Source: Aplidium turbinatum (Eukaryota > Chordata > Ascidiacea > Aplousobranchia > Polyclinidae). Taken from it: a stretch of DNA of 64,000 bases. Below, piece by piece: positions 45,076 through 56,308 of this stretch (positions are counted from its first letter, which is position 1; each line of letters opens with the position of its first letter). The translations under genes and the position numbers were made by a program. The stretch is taken from assembly GCA_918807975.1 (NCBI GenBank), contig OU964919.1, forward strand, positions 26,171,824-26,235,823. Direction: 5' to 3'. The notes beneath the pieces are model-generated. The model did not search any database. It was not told where the DNA came from and saw nothing but the letters and a program-made list of their open reading frames with translations.

Positions 45076-45645
45076 AGTGGTTCCCCACGCATGGGTCGCG
45101 ACCCAAAGTTTTATTTTTGGGTCGCTTGTTTTTCAGGCATACTGTATCTTGGGTGAAAAATAGCAATCAAAAAATTTTAAAACGTGAAGAGATCGATCAC
45201 AAAACTGGAAAATATAAACATAAGTCATGAAGTGTTTCATATCGAGACATCGGACAGCTTTCTAGCGTGTTCGTAGTGCAAGGAATTTTGGCAGTTTTTA
45301 TTTTTATTGTTGTTATTATTATTACTGTTATTCAATGTAGACCTTCTATTAAATGTAAATCCAACAAAATTTCAGTCTCAAACATAAATTAACCTGCCAA
45401 AATTACGGGATATACATTGCAACTTGCGCTACATGTCACGAACACTATGTCAAAGTTTTCCACACGTTGGGCCACACATAGTCTGGTGTGGTAAAACGCA
45501 TCAACGACAAAGCCCCAAGTGCTGTATGGACTCATTTTTTTCTCCACAGAGAAGCCCATGCTGAAAAAAAGCTCTCAAGAGCTGCACGAAGTGTTGAATG
45601 ATGTTGTGAAGTGTGTAAACTTTATCTCTATTTTTATCTTTATTT
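45076..45645 (+). mobile_element. Truncated hAT element J (relative of I)
   Basis: The left end CAGTGGTTCCCCACGCATGG, then GGGTCGCGACCC. 45140-45560 matches the inverted strand of 35700-36120 in hAT I over about 420 bp (AACGTGAAGAGATCGATCAC, CATAGTCTGGTGTGGTAAAA). The right part is missing; a LINE fragment follows directly at about 45647. Confidence 0.8.
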
Positions 45646-45646
45646 C

Positions 45647-45970
45647 CATCTACACAATCAGGAAACTGATCCTGAGCTGAATGTTCCGAACAACGGAAAA
45701 TCACTGTCCCTCTGCCCTGAACCAAAATAGTCCGGGATAACATTAGACAGATCGCTCACGTACACTCGTACAGCCACTATTTAGTATCCCTACGCAAGAA
45801 ACTCTCATCACGCGCTGCTCAAGCTCTCGGCAGGCTCCAGCTGGGGAGCGAGGGCTGACACTTTGCGTGTAGCAGCCTTCACTCTTGGCTACTTTTCAGC
45901 ATAGCACTATGTACCTTCTTGGTGCCGCAGTGGTCACGGCCACAACATCGACGCTGCTATCAACAGCCTT
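45647..45970 (+). mobile_element. Internal LINE fragment next to LRP exon 4
   Basis: Matches 24571-24875 of the I/Jockey-like LINE (ACGGAAAA, CAGATCGCTCAC, CAGCTGGGGAGCGAGGGCTG, ACACTTTGCGT). Both LINE ends are missing. The homology stops at about 45970, some 11 bp from the exon 4 splice donor. Confidence 0.85.
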
Positions 45971-45982
45971 TTCACAACCCAC

Positions 45983-46131
45983 CCTTGTTGTTTTATTGTC
46001 GTATTCGACTTGAACAGGAATCTTTACTTCAGGTAAGTTCAGCTTGGAATATTTTTTCCCATCAGAAGATACTTGAGCAATCCATCGAGCATCTGAGTCA
46101 ACCACCAAGAAGAAGTCATTGTACATGATAT
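45983..46131 (-). CDS. LRP-like gene, exon 4: first blade of the second propeller
   Basis: Acceptor TTTTGTAG above 46131; donor GTGGGT below 45983 with AGG before it. The 149-bp exon is phase 1 in (A of exon 3 + AT gives Asn) and phase 0 out, 49 codons. It encodes IMYNDFFLVVDSDARWIAQV, then PVQVEYDNKTTR. After an EGF module, an FFLVVDS..RWI..V start matches the opening strand of LRP propellers (FLLFA...IRRI). It reads on to VYWTDVG in exon 5. LINE-derived sequence begins within about 12 bp of its donor. Confidence 0.88.
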
Positions 46132-46175
46132 CTACAAAAGTACGAAAAATGTTACATTGCGATTAAGATGTAGAT

Positions 46176-47720
46176 CAGTGCTTCCCAACCTGGGGTTCGC
46201 AGACCCCTTGGGGGTCCGTGAGAAAGCATTTGGGGGTCCGTGATTACCTTGATGAATTTTGGAAAAAAAAACTTTGTTTTATATGCACGGATGGAGCACC
46301 AGCTATGCTGGGGAACTAATCCGGATTTGCTGCTTAGTAAAAAACGAAGCTCCTCACGTGGTTGTTACCCATTGCTTCTTACACAGGTACACCTCAGTAG
46401 CAAAAACTTTACTAGCAAGTCTCAAAGAAATTCTGACGAATTGCGTGAAAGTGGTTAATTTCATATAAAGCAGAGCTGTAATCCACCGTACTTTTAAAGC
46501 GCTCTGTCAAGAAGTAGGGTCAGATTACGGAGTACTTTTGTATCATTCTGTGATACGTTGATTATCTAGAGAAGGTTTAAAACGACTGCAGCAGCTACAA
46601 AGTGAGGTATCAACTAGTTTGAAAGCAAAAGGAAGTCCCCTCTCAAAATTATTCGAGAGTAAAAGTTTCTATACGGCATGGCCTACTTAGCCGATATTTT
46701 CGGTCATATTAACAATGTTAATCGTGGCATTCAAGGACCAGGTGTGACAATAATTGATGCAGCTGAAAAACTGAAAGCGTTTTTAGCCAAGTTGCCGGTT
46801 TGGAAACGCAGATTGGAAGCAGGTAATTACGCTAACTTTCCAATGTTAGAAGATCTTATCTTGATGGATGAAACTCAAAGAGAATGTACTCTTTTGATCT
46901 CTATGAGAGAAAAATTTTGCGCACACTTGAAACCCTGCAAATCTCATTTCAACGTTATTTTAATTTAGAACGCCTGCCGAACGAAGTTGAAACATGGATT
47001 CGAAATCCTTTTCTTTTTGACTTGAACAACATTAGCGATGACAAACTCAGTGAAGATGACCTAATTGATTTGAGATCAAAAGAGTTATTACGCATTGAGT
47101 TTCATTCAAAAACTGTGGAAGAATTTTGGTGCTCACAATTGCAAACCTATCCATTCTTGGCAAAGCAAGCGATTATTGTTTTGTTACCATTCATAACCAC
47201 TTAACCTTTGCGAGGCACGATTCTCAGCTCTTTTTACTATAAAAACAACATCGAAATCGCCTGGACAGTGGACGTTGAAGATGACATGCGTGTTGCATTG
47301 TCAAAAACTCAACCGCAGTTCAGTCGTTTATTTCAGGAAAGGCAACAACAACCATCTCATTAAATTTGCTTACGTTGAAAAAGTTTCAGCATGGCACTTT
47401 GGGTCATCTTAATATTCAAATACTGCTGAGTGCTGACATTTCTTGAACAATCCATTCATTTTCTTATTTGAGCAACTGTTTTACCTGATATTTGCGCAGG
47501 AGTCACAGCGGCAATGCGATAAGACACCGTACAGTTGTAGTTGAGTAGCATAATTATTACAATAGTCAATAGTACTGTGATTGAACTGACTGGTGTGAAA
47601 ATAAATTTGCAATAGTCAATAGTATGTTAATTGAGCTTCAGGCAACATTTAGGTAGGGGTCCGCAGAATTAATAATTTTTCTAAAGGGGTCCGTGACAAC
47701 AAAAAGGTTGGGTACCACTG
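46176..47720 (+). mobile_element. hAT element K (ZBED5-like)
   Basis: Ends CAGTGCTTCCCAACCTGG and GGTTGGGTACCACTG. Perfect duplications ATGTAGAT lie at 46168-46175 and 47721-47728. GGGGTCCG words occur near both ends. Frames in order: ICTDGAPAML (about 46290), HVVVTHCFLHR, MAYLADIFGHINNVN and LKAFLAKLPVWKRRLE (46678-46968), FNLERLPNEVETWIRNPF and VEEFWCSQLQTYPFLAKQA (46884-47204). These are the TDGAPAM, AYL.DIF..LN and C-terminal blocks of ZBED5-like hAT transposases. Several stops; N-terminal zinc finger lost. Confidence 0.93.
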
Positions 47721-48711
47721 ATGTAGATGCAAAAAAACGAACCGGCTTTTTTTTCAAAAAAAAAGTGGGCCAAAAAAACACACGTTTTTTTGTTTCTTTG
47801 TCTTTTTTTTTCATATTTTTCTGGAAAAGTTGCAAATTTTTTACAATTTGCAGCTTAGTTTCATTATAGTGCTCTTGAAAAACATTAAACTAGTAAAAAT
47901 GGTTTTATGGTTGTGCTGAAATTACTAAGTGTTTGTGCTTGGCAGCAGCATATGTTTTTTGCATAGTCCTACGTTGTTTCGCTTTCTTCTTCATTCTCAG
48001 GCATGTTTGTGGCTGTAGACCTGACAAACATTGAATTAATGCAATTTGATACATGACATAATGTAAGTTAATTTCTTTTTCCTTTTATGGAAGTTAGCCT
48101 ACGATGTTAGTATACCGGGACTGGTTATTCAATGGGTTGACGAAATTTTGGCAAAAACAAGACGGCAGTATTCAGAACACACATTACCTTGTTTGTGGTA
48201 ATTTACTAATGCAAGCTATTGCCAATAGCTTGTTCAAACATGTTTTTTAACTGATAGCTTAACAACGATGTATATGCTTTATAAATGTTGAAACAGAAGT
48301 ATTCTTTTTGTGTGTTGTAACTTGTAGGCTAAGGTCTTAGACACTTTGTCATTGATGCTTCTTGCAGATCATTTGTGACATAATGCAAAAGATCTTATCA
48401 CTGATATTTTTAGCTGTCAAGAGTAAGTGCATTTGTCAGAAAAGGCTTAGGTTAATGTTCCATTCAAATGCCCACCACCCATGTTGACTATTGCTGGTAG
48501 CCTAACTACCAACCCTAAATGAAGAAAGTTTTTCTTTAAAGTGGAGTTTTTCAGCACTGCTTAGTGCTCAGTGTTCACATAGTGAATAAATGCTTCATAA
48601 TACTTTTCCTAACAAGTATAAAGTTTTACCCATATTCCCGCGATGCAGGATAAAAATACAAAACAAACATCAAAGATGAAAACTTATTTTATTTGGGGAC
48701 TAGTTCTATTA

Positions 48712-49196
48712 CGTTTTGAGATAAAAATAAATTGACCTCTTGTCGTTACGCACCAATAAAACCATGATGCGTAACTTTAAATTTTTTTTATGCTAGAGGA
48801 AAGATTGACGAAAAGTTTGGCATAAACAGAAAAGTGCTAAAGTCTTAAAGTCCTGCAAACTAGTTCTAATTGGATGGATTAAGTGCAACCATACTTCTTT
48901 TAAACATGTCTATGACAGCGAATTGGTATGACTAAGGGAAAACAAATATGACTATGACATTACAAAAGAGTATTGAACCTCTTTAGGGAAAATAAAAAAC
49001 ATCAAAATGTTTCCATCTTTCACTACATTTAAATGTGATTTGGGCTAAAAGTTGGGACTTTAGCACTACACTGCTTTTGCCAAACTTTTCATCAATCTTT
49101 CCTCTACCCAAATAAAAAAAATGTTTTTTAAAGTTACGCAACATGGTTTCATCGGTGCGTAACGACAAGAGGTTAATTTATTTTTATCTCAAAACG
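48712..49196. repeat. Fold-back MITE with about 135-bp arms, TA flanks
   Basis: The left arm 48712-48850 starts CGTTTTGAGATAAAAATAAA and the right arm 49058-49196 is its inverse, with a loop of about 210 bp. TA lies directly outside both ends (48710-48711, 49197-49198), as for Tc1/mariner MITEs. Shared inner words include CCTCTTGTCGTTACGCACC and AGAGGAAAGATTGA. Confidence 0.88.
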
Positions 49197-49381
49197 TAGT
49201 AGCCAAAACTTGTTTTAATGTTCATAAACAGATAGCCCACCCAGAAAACATGGGGGTAGAGCTAAAAATTATCCAAATATGTTGAGCGGTTCTTGAGATA
49301 TTGCCGTTTTTCTATTGCTCCTTATCTATGAAGCCACCTAGTGGCTAAGGTTATTTCACTTTTAACTCGAGAACCGCTTGT

Positions 49382-49620
49382 GTGGTTTTCATCAAGTTTG
49401 CACCAAATGCACATCAACTGGAACAACCTCTTGATGTTGTACTGGAAAAGGTGTGGTGTGCTGGTCTAAAGTGCTTTTGTGAAGCAGAGAAACAGGACAC
49501 TGATCACCTGGTCCTAACATGCCCATTAACCAAAATCCCAGGTGGCTTCGAAACTGTACACGAGTGTGGTACTGCATTTAACAACTGGCTGGACCAAATT
49601 ACAGACAATACTTGAGATGT
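49382..49620 (+). pseudogene. LINE C-terminal cysteine-motif scrap
   Basis: The frame reads CFCEAEKQDTDHLVLTCP followed by PGGFETVHE and NNWLD. This matches the C-x-C...H...C motif and following sequence at the end of the I/Jockey-like LINE ORF2 (CECGAEEQTADHIINDC, PPNGVEGLRV). Only the last 80 codons are present. Confidence 0.7.
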
Positions 49621-49962
49621 GCCAATCATAGGACACTGTTACTACTATTTGAGACCATGATAAATCTTTATGGCTTTTGTGTTGAGACTTGACAGCTACA
49701 AAATTGCAATGAAACAATATATCAGACATATTGTCTGATTTGAAATAAGTTATACGAGTTATGAGACTGTTTGTTTGTTGAAAGAGACGCTATTGCAATG
49801 AGTTTACCCTAATTGCTGCATATTGTGAAAATAGTTTAATGTTAAAATAGGTAGAAAAAAAAAAAAAAAAAAACGAATAAAAAGCAAAAAAAAAAACAAT
49901 AAAAAACGAGCTCGTTTTTTTCAAAAACAAAAAAACGTTTTTTTACATCTCCAATTGCGATT

Positions 49963-50440
49963 CAAAGCCAGTTCATGAACCATCACATAGCATTGAATTC
50001 AAAACTAACTTGAATTGTACACACTAGAATAGCTTCTTTGGCATCATGCCGGCACTGTGAAGTGCTTCGTGTTTACTAGCACGACTATAATAATTCAATA
50101 AGTGATGACAATAGCATCGAACATGCAATACAGATTAAGGTTTAAAACTAGAAAAAACGTTTATTTATGAGGTTAGGGAACGAGGCTTGGTAGGCAAAAC
50201 GGATATGCGTGCAAAACCGACGTAGTTAGAAATTAATTAATTTCTAATATTAAAAATTGAGCTGGTAAACTGAAGCTGCGTGAGTAACAACGTACCTTAC
50301 ACTAATTTATTAATTATGAACCAATTATCTGCTTCAAGCTGCCCAGACAACCATTTCATCTGTTCAGATCTTTACCAGATTGGGTACGGATCTGACCAGA
50401 CCTTTCCCATATTTGGACTGAATAAAGTGGCAGTTTGGGT
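49963..50440. other. Intron sequence with nothing recognised
   Basis: No supported feature. Confidence 0.4.
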
Positions 50441-51035
50441 GACAATTTGCTTGGGTTAGGTTTAGATGTAGGCATCCACTACTTTAAAAGTACAGTAGCT
50501 CACTGCCACTACCGCTACTAGGGCTAAGGTAGCACGCGCTACTGCTACCCGCTACCAATCGATAAAAGTAGCGCGCTACCCGCTACCGCTACTCAGGTGG
50601 AAGTAGCGCGAGCTACCGTTACTGTACTTCTCCTGTTACTTTTGTCTTAGACTGACACAGAAAGCACTGTATTGTGACTTCAAAATGAATGATATCATTC
50701 GTTTACACTCCCATTTCAATGTCATTACATAACTGCCATTTCATAGTCATTTGGCTACATCTTTATAGAAAAACACGTTCTGGGTGAAATGTATTGTTAC
50801 GCATCTACCAAAAACACGAGCATTTAAAAATGCGCCTCGTGGAGTCCTTCTGTTTGGGCGTCAGAACGTCCTTTCCTACAAAGAAAGGTCTCTCCACTGC
50901 AGCACTGGAAGGAATGGGAAGTTACATTGGATGAAGAGACGTTTTAAATCGACACTAGGAAAGCTCAAGGGCTTGCTTCTGTCCGAAAAAAAGGCCGCCA
51001 CAATTGACTTGTCTTTTCTCACCGACGTTTGATGA
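50441..51035 (-). mobile_element. Degenerate hAT remnant with GCTACC-rich end
   Basis: 50505-50635 is a run of GTAGCGCGCTAC and CCGCTACC words typical of one group of hAT termini. On the minus strand at about 50915-50825, SSAAVERPFFVGKDVLTPK is the C-terminal dimerisation block (compare SSAAVERMFSMGKDILEPK at 40.5 kb). I could not find the opposite end. Confidence 0.5.
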
Positions 51036-51780
51036 CATGCATAATTGCATATTGCATGTTGCATAATGACCGGCTATGTCACATATGGAAACCTTGAAAT
51101 ACCAGGCCGACTGTTTCGTAACAGGTCGGCAAACTAAACTCACTATTTTGGCCTAAAAGTTTGTAGATATGAATCACAGGCTTGTAGATGTTGACTCAAT
51201 GTAAGGAAAGTTTTTAAGTTAGGAGTTGAAATATTGGGCATCTGGACATTTTTCTTAGTGGTAGTGAACTCACACACAGTTAGTTACAGCATCGGCAAAT
51301 CTAGCAGCTAGCTAGAGTGAAGAAGAAAGCAATGAAATGGCACAATGTCTATAAATGTAGTTGGCTTTCATGTAACATTTTCAAGCAACATAACACAGAA
51401 AAGCAATGTACCGAAATTATGTTGCTGATTGCTGGGTAAATCAAGGTTCACATATTCAATGGCTACAGGCCTAGTTTTATCTTCATTTCAGCATAGGCCT
51501 ACTTCTTGATTGCTACTGTAGACTCTTTTAATTTTGTAGTAAGTTGACGTAGGGAAAGCAGGTTAGTTTCACGTTTGCAAAACTAATCCAGATGAATCAA
51601 ATGTTTTCTGTCAGCAAAATACTGTAACTTTTTGACGAATCTGTGAATCGTAATGCAAGGTTTAAGATATAGAATACAGTTAGTCTATACAATATACATG
51701 GTCTCGAATCAGCCATGGTTTGTAGTTCACAATTAGATGATAAACTTGTTGTTTTACTGCACTTTATAGGAAGTGACAAG
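51036..51780. other. Intron sequence with nothing recognised
   Basis: No supported feature. Confidence 0.4.
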
Positions 51781-52030
51781 ATGTCTAATAAATGCGTTGC
51801 GTTTGGTTGCAATCAGGCTCCCTTGCTTATGCTGCCAATATTGCTAAGTTTGATTTTCCTTTGGGTAATGTAGAGCTGCTGCCGCAATGGATAAAATTGG
51901 TAAATCGGTCAAACTGGGAGACTACAAAAATTCTGTTTTATGTATGAAGCATATAGAAGAGAACTTTAAAAATTCTGGTAAAAGAAATAAAGTGGCATCA
52001 AAATCCTATTCCGATAATTCATTCAATTGA
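51781..52030 (+). pseudogene. THAP-domain remnant
   Basis: MSNKCVAFGCN gives the C-x4-C start. After one frame change, IAKFDFPLGNVELLPQWIKL, then NRSNWETTKNSVLCMKHIEENF, gives the middle (Phe, Pro, Trp) and the C-x2-H end of a THAP zinc finger. About 80 codons, then decay. Its text differs from the THAP domain at 31.3 kb, so a different element or gene family. It could equally be a captured host THAP gene exon. Confidence 0.7.
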
Positions 52031-52061
52031 AGCATCAAAATGCCGATCATCTTTATCATCT

Positions 52062-52405
52062 CCAACAGGTAGGTAAAGGTGAGTCCCATACTTGGATCCA
52101 AGCATCGGGGGATGACAAGATAAGGTTCTCATTATACTAAGCTCTCGGCACTAACAAGAGTGGTCTATGGTGGCCAAGAGGTAGAGCAGGGTAGGCGAGA
52201 GTAGAGTAGGCAATAGTAGAGTATGGTGGCCAGTTCCTTTCTCTCGGCCGCCCTTCCTTCAGCAACTACGCCCACCCAAATTATTAAACCCCGGGTAGAG
52301 GTGAGCGGTATTTGTCAGCAACCAGCATAAGCCGGGAGTCGAGCTAGGATTGCATGATTGGAAAGCGAGAGCCTTACCTGCTGCGCCATCGATATGAGCT
52401 CTGCT
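52062..52405 (-). mobile_element. tRNA-derived SINE
   Basis: On the minus strand the head at 52400-52330 has the A-box-like ATGGCGCAGCAGG and B-box-like GCTCGACTCCCGG. A CT/GT-rich body follows (TCTACTCTCGCCTACCCTGC inverse at about 52185-52215). The tail fades near 52062. It starts next to the THAP remnant. No clear target duplication seen. Confidence 0.65.
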
Positions 52406-53190
52406 AATACAACTATTGCATGGATATATTTTGTTGTTTTTATTTTTGTTTTATTGTAATATTTTATTTTTGCTTATTATTACAGACTTTTTTGGGTAGC
52501 TTGTTTAGGGTACAACGAACAATGGACGAGTCGGAAAAAACTAATATATCGATATCACTTGACACGCAGCCTAAAAAAACAATAGATTTTTAAGCGTGAA
52601 AATTATTTGCAAATAGACAATTAGTCTGTTTTGAAGACCTATAAATATCAAAGACGCATTTTTCAAACAGTTTGTTTAATTTGATTTGAATACAAATGCT
52701 AAAGAAGTTGCCTAAGTTATGGCAGCGAAAGCTTTATTTATAATAGATTTACTAGTTGCCAAACCTGACTGCTTTTACTTCTGGATATTCATTCTGACAA
52801 ATTTACAAAAAGTAGCTTGGTCTTTGCTCCATGGCTAGAGCAAAACGGACACCTAGAAAAAAAATGTTTTTTTGTGAATAAACAAAGAAAGAAAAGTACA
52901 TTAAGTTTCATGCTCTGGAGAGTTGTTGCTACGTAACTTGCTAATTTAAAAAAACGTAATTGGTCACCATATCTGATTTGTTTTTTTAAATAGAGCACTA
53001 TTTTTTAAAACGTTAGCGTGTCCGTTTTGCCTCGCCTTACCCCATACCGACCACAGGTTTATACAATTTCGCTGCATGCTGTAAAGCTCGATCTTGTTGA
53101 ACCTAATTGGATTTGGCGTTCTTTCCAAACAAATCCAGTGATAAATAGTAAAGCTTTAGTTCAAGAATAAAAGATACTACTTCCACCTAC
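52406..53190. other. Intron sequence with nothing recognised
   Basis: One minus-strand frame, 52998-52789, has no domain. Nothing else supported. Confidence 0.4.
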
Positions 53191-53316
53191 TAGATACGCA
53201 TGATGACCCATCGCCATCCAAAACCATACCCATATTGCAACCACACTTTCTCATGTTTCCCAAAGGTTGAGAAAAGCAAAAGTGCTCACACCCACCGTTG
53301 TTGATGTCGCATGGCC
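53191..53316 (-). CDS. LRP-like gene, exon 3: EGF-like module between propellers
   Basis: Acceptor TTATTATAG above 53316, donor GTAGGT below 53191. The 126-bp exon is phase 1 in and phase 1 out, 41 codons. It encodes PCDINNGGCEHFCFSQPLG, then KCGCNMGMVLDGDGSSCVS. Six cysteines in C-x6-7-C-x3-C...C-x-C...C order are the compact EGF-like module that follows each LRP propeller (NPC..NNGGCSHLC.....CAC..G..L..D...C). The alternative donor 4 bp downstream would bring a stop in exon 4, which fixes the boundary. It is too short for simple ORF searches and is recognised only by motif and phase. Confidence 0.92.
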
Positions 53317-53494
53317 CTATAATAAATGAGAATATCAACACAATCATGAAAGTGATATACAGTAGAAATAGCCTAAATATATGCAGTATTTATTGCAATA
53401 AACAAGCTTTCAATATTTTGATTTGTTGAATATCACTATTTCTCAACAGATGCAGTTGAAATAAAGAAATTCTTCAATATTCTTAAAAGTTCGC

Positions 53495-54905
53495 TCTTCA
53501 AGGAGGAGCCAGATTTGCCCTTTTATCATATTTCCTTCGATTACTAGAAGCACAGTAACGCCATGCAGTTAGTTTTTCTTGACTTTTCCCAAAATTGCAA
53601 TACAGATCTCATGATGTTGAATTTAATACTAAAACGTGTGTAGTTTTTTTGTAAATTCAAGATTTTGGTGAATTTTTGCTGTTTCTAGCTAACTTCCAGC
53701 AAAGCGTGAAATGGATTACACTGTGCTTACATTTACAAGCCAAAGCTCATAATTGATTTGTGCATCAATATGCGGAGCCGAGAGGCGCTTCGTCCAGTTT
53801 TCTATTGTTTGGTTTGACCTCAAGAACACAAAGCGCATTATATCTTGTGCTCCAATATAAAAGCCAGTAAACACAAGAATCTTAATTCGAAGCAATAATC
53901 CACCATCAAAATTGTATGTAGGCCACAAACTATTCAAAACAGCTGTTTTAACAAGCAAATATCTATTGACGAATAAAAAACGTTGCAATAAGAAATTTTC
54001 CCTTGGGTAATGACTTGAAAAACCTAGTTTCGAATTAAACATTCTATGGAAATGCTCTCATTCTTGTTTTAACAAAACTTGCAATTAAGGAAATGTATTA
54101 CAACAAATGCTTTTGAAAGAAACTTGGTATGGCGGTTTTGCAAAGACAAACAATGAGATCATGCTGACTTGATGACTATATGTCCCTTCCCTGCTTTATC
54201 TACCCTATTTGTTGTTATGTTCTGCATTTTTGTTTTGCCGTGAACTGTATGGTGTTGCAATGGGCGCAAAATAAAAATGATAATGCCAGGCGTCACATAA
54301 GACAAACAACAAATCATCTTTCTTTATTATTGATTCAATATCTCAAAGGCTGTAAGATACAAAGACAATCTGATTCTGTACAGTTTGTGCAACAGTTCAG
54401 GGGAGGACACTACTTAAAATGATGCAGTATAAAAAATATTTTCAATAAAGACTGAGTCGAAAAAGCGATGCGAATTGTGGTGTTTAGTGACTTCAAGTCA
54501 AGGACAGAAAAGGTAAAAAAATATCACGATAAAAACAAAGAACTTGTGTGAAATTCGCAGAACCATAACGCGATCGCGCATGCCATAAACGCGTAATTTG
54601 TATGCTGCTTCAATCTGGCCGGCAGTCACAAAGATAGACAGCAAAGGTAATTTGTAACTCGATAACAGCATAATAGACATTATAAATACGTAAACCGACA
54701 ATTTTCTTTTGCAAACATTTTACTTCTTAACAATTTACTTCTAACAGTAAATTTTCCGCAACAATTTTTGTGATGCGTTTATGAACCACGATTTGTGAAA
54801 TTATTCATCGTTAATATATTTTTACTTTTCAGATGCCGCATAACGTCATCAGAAAAAATTGCAAAAAAATATTCCATTATTTTAATGTAGTCGGCTTATA
54901 CCGGT
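53495..54905. repeat. Duplicated segment B, first part
   Basis: Same-orientation paralogue of 15889-17625; see that entry for shared landmarks. It is shorter by about 300 bp. It ends at ATACCGGT, followed by 410 bp without counterpart in A. Confidence 0.8.
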
Positions 54906-55256
54906 ACATCTTTAATTTTTATGTAAACGTAGTCCAATTGTTTCAATAAAGAAATCATTTTTTTGGCCATAAAAAGGTATAAAAAATAATTTGCAAATGT
55001 TTGAAAGAAATGTAGGAAGTTCTCTCATAATCTGGCACAAAGTAATTATGTTTAATTGTTTATTATATCTCTGCAAAGAAGCTTCGTTGTGATCATCTTT
55101 ATTTTTGAAGCCATCAATTATTGTTTTGTTCTGGGCCAGAAGCATGATCCACAACTTATTCAATAATTGTTGCTTTTTGTTGGTGCATCGCTTTGTCACC
55201 TTTATGCATATTTTTTTTATTTTATGTGCTTCTAACAATAACGACCAACACTTCAG
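54906..55256. other. Sequence unique to segment B
   Basis: This sits where segment A has 10 kb of insertions. The minus frame 55238-54912 (TKRCTNKKQQLLNKLWIMLL and further) shows no domain I know. Confidence 0.4.
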
Positions 55257-55306
55257 TCCTTTTACATTGATTCAACATTAGTAAACGTTGAATCAATGTA
55301 AAAGGA
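55257..55306. repeat. Perfect 20-bp inverted repeat (hairpin)
   Basis: The left arm TCCTTTTACATTGATTCAAC (55257-55276) is exactly complementary to the right arm (55287-55306) around a 10-nt loop. It lies at the border between the unique block and the second part of segment B, perhaps a MITE relic or a repair footprint. Confidence 0.92.
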
Positions 55307-55324
55307 ATTAATTTTATGACTTGT

Positions 55325-55850
55325 TTACGCATGTTCCTCACTTTGCTGTTATTGTTTCGACGATGGCAGACTCAAATTCAATTGGTTGATACAATCTTCT
55401 ATAAAAGTGACGTTCGATCTTAGCTTTGTAGATGCAAATGCTGTATTTTAGTAGATGTTATACATGAGTCATGTTTATAAACACCCGTAAGCGAAATGAC
55501 TTAGGATGTAATCTGCATGATATTTTTGATGTAACTTGACAAAAATTTACAATTTCAAAAGCTACTAATTTGAAAACAGGAAGTTTAGGTACTCATTTTC
55601 AACATTGTAATTTCAAACGCCCTTTCTCTACTTAAAATACTTATAAATCAAACCTAATTGTAGACCTGAAATACACAAACGAAGATTTGTGTCGTAAATC
55701 GTAATCAATGCAATGAGTAAGCACATACACTTTTTGCGATTGATCAAGCTCATTGTTCTCCAGATCTTGGCATGAAATCGGATTAACACGGTAATTAATC
55801 GGCGATAAGACAAAGCAAAATTGTTGTTTTTGGGTACCTTTGCAAAAATT
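55325..55850. repeat. Duplicated segment B, second part
   Basis: Same-orientation paralogue of 27595-28600. It lacks the hammerhead insertion, giving the empty site, and a second block of about 200 bp. It ends some 45 bp before the donor of LRP exon 2. Confidence 0.8.
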
Positions 55851-55894
55851 GAAATATTAAATCTAGCATATAAAATTTTAGAAATAACACACAC

Positions 55895-56036
55895 CTGGTT
55901 GGATAGGTTGAGAATCCCCTCCCACAATCGTGACAGCGGCAGGGGTGGAAGTTTTTATAACATGCAAAGTGTTCCCTGATGTTTTGTTGAGGATTAATAT
56001 CATATTTTCGGTTTCAGCCGTCACATACAACCAGTT
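55895..56036 (-). CDS. LRP-like gene, exon 2: end of the first propeller
   Basis: Acceptor TTTTGTAG above 56036, donor GTGTGT below 55895. The 142-bp exon is phase 0 in, phase 1 out, 47 codons. It encodes NWLYVTAETENMILILNKTS, then GNTLHVIKTS and GGDSQPIQP. NWLYVT replaces the usual NWLYWTD, so this blade is diverged. The Gly made by the junction starts GPC of the EGF module in exon 3, the expected domain order. The exon has no long ORF of its own and was placed by splice sites and frame. Confidence 0.85.
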
Positions 56037-56308
56037 CTACAAAATAAATCATCGTCTGGACACATTTAATTGACAAGCACAACATAAATCAATATACTCT
56101 ATACGGCTGAAGAACACAGAAGTGACGATAAACTTCATGAATAGAACTTGAAAGACAAGAAGACCTACGTAGCCTACTCGTTTGTAACTAAGCTAGAACA
56201 AGGTAGCCTACCCACATTCCCACAGAGAAGCTCCTCAAATGCAAAATTTAAATAGCTTGAGTAATAGCTACTGTACACTGTAACTTGTATTTTTTGTTAA
56301 ATCCTTAC

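Larger units (their letters stand above)
46165..49953. mobile_element. hAT-like element L (outer), with nested insertions
   Basis: 9-bp repeats ATTGCGATT flank it (46156-46164, 49954-49962). The left end AAGATGTAGATGCAAAAAAACG and the inverted right end TGGAGATGTAAAAAAACG are related. Long A/T homopolymer runs at 47735-47815 and 49855-49945 are subterminal. It contains hAT K inserted only a few bases from its left end, a fold-back MITE and a LINE scrap. Superfamily by the 8-9-bp duplication only. Confidence 0.65.
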
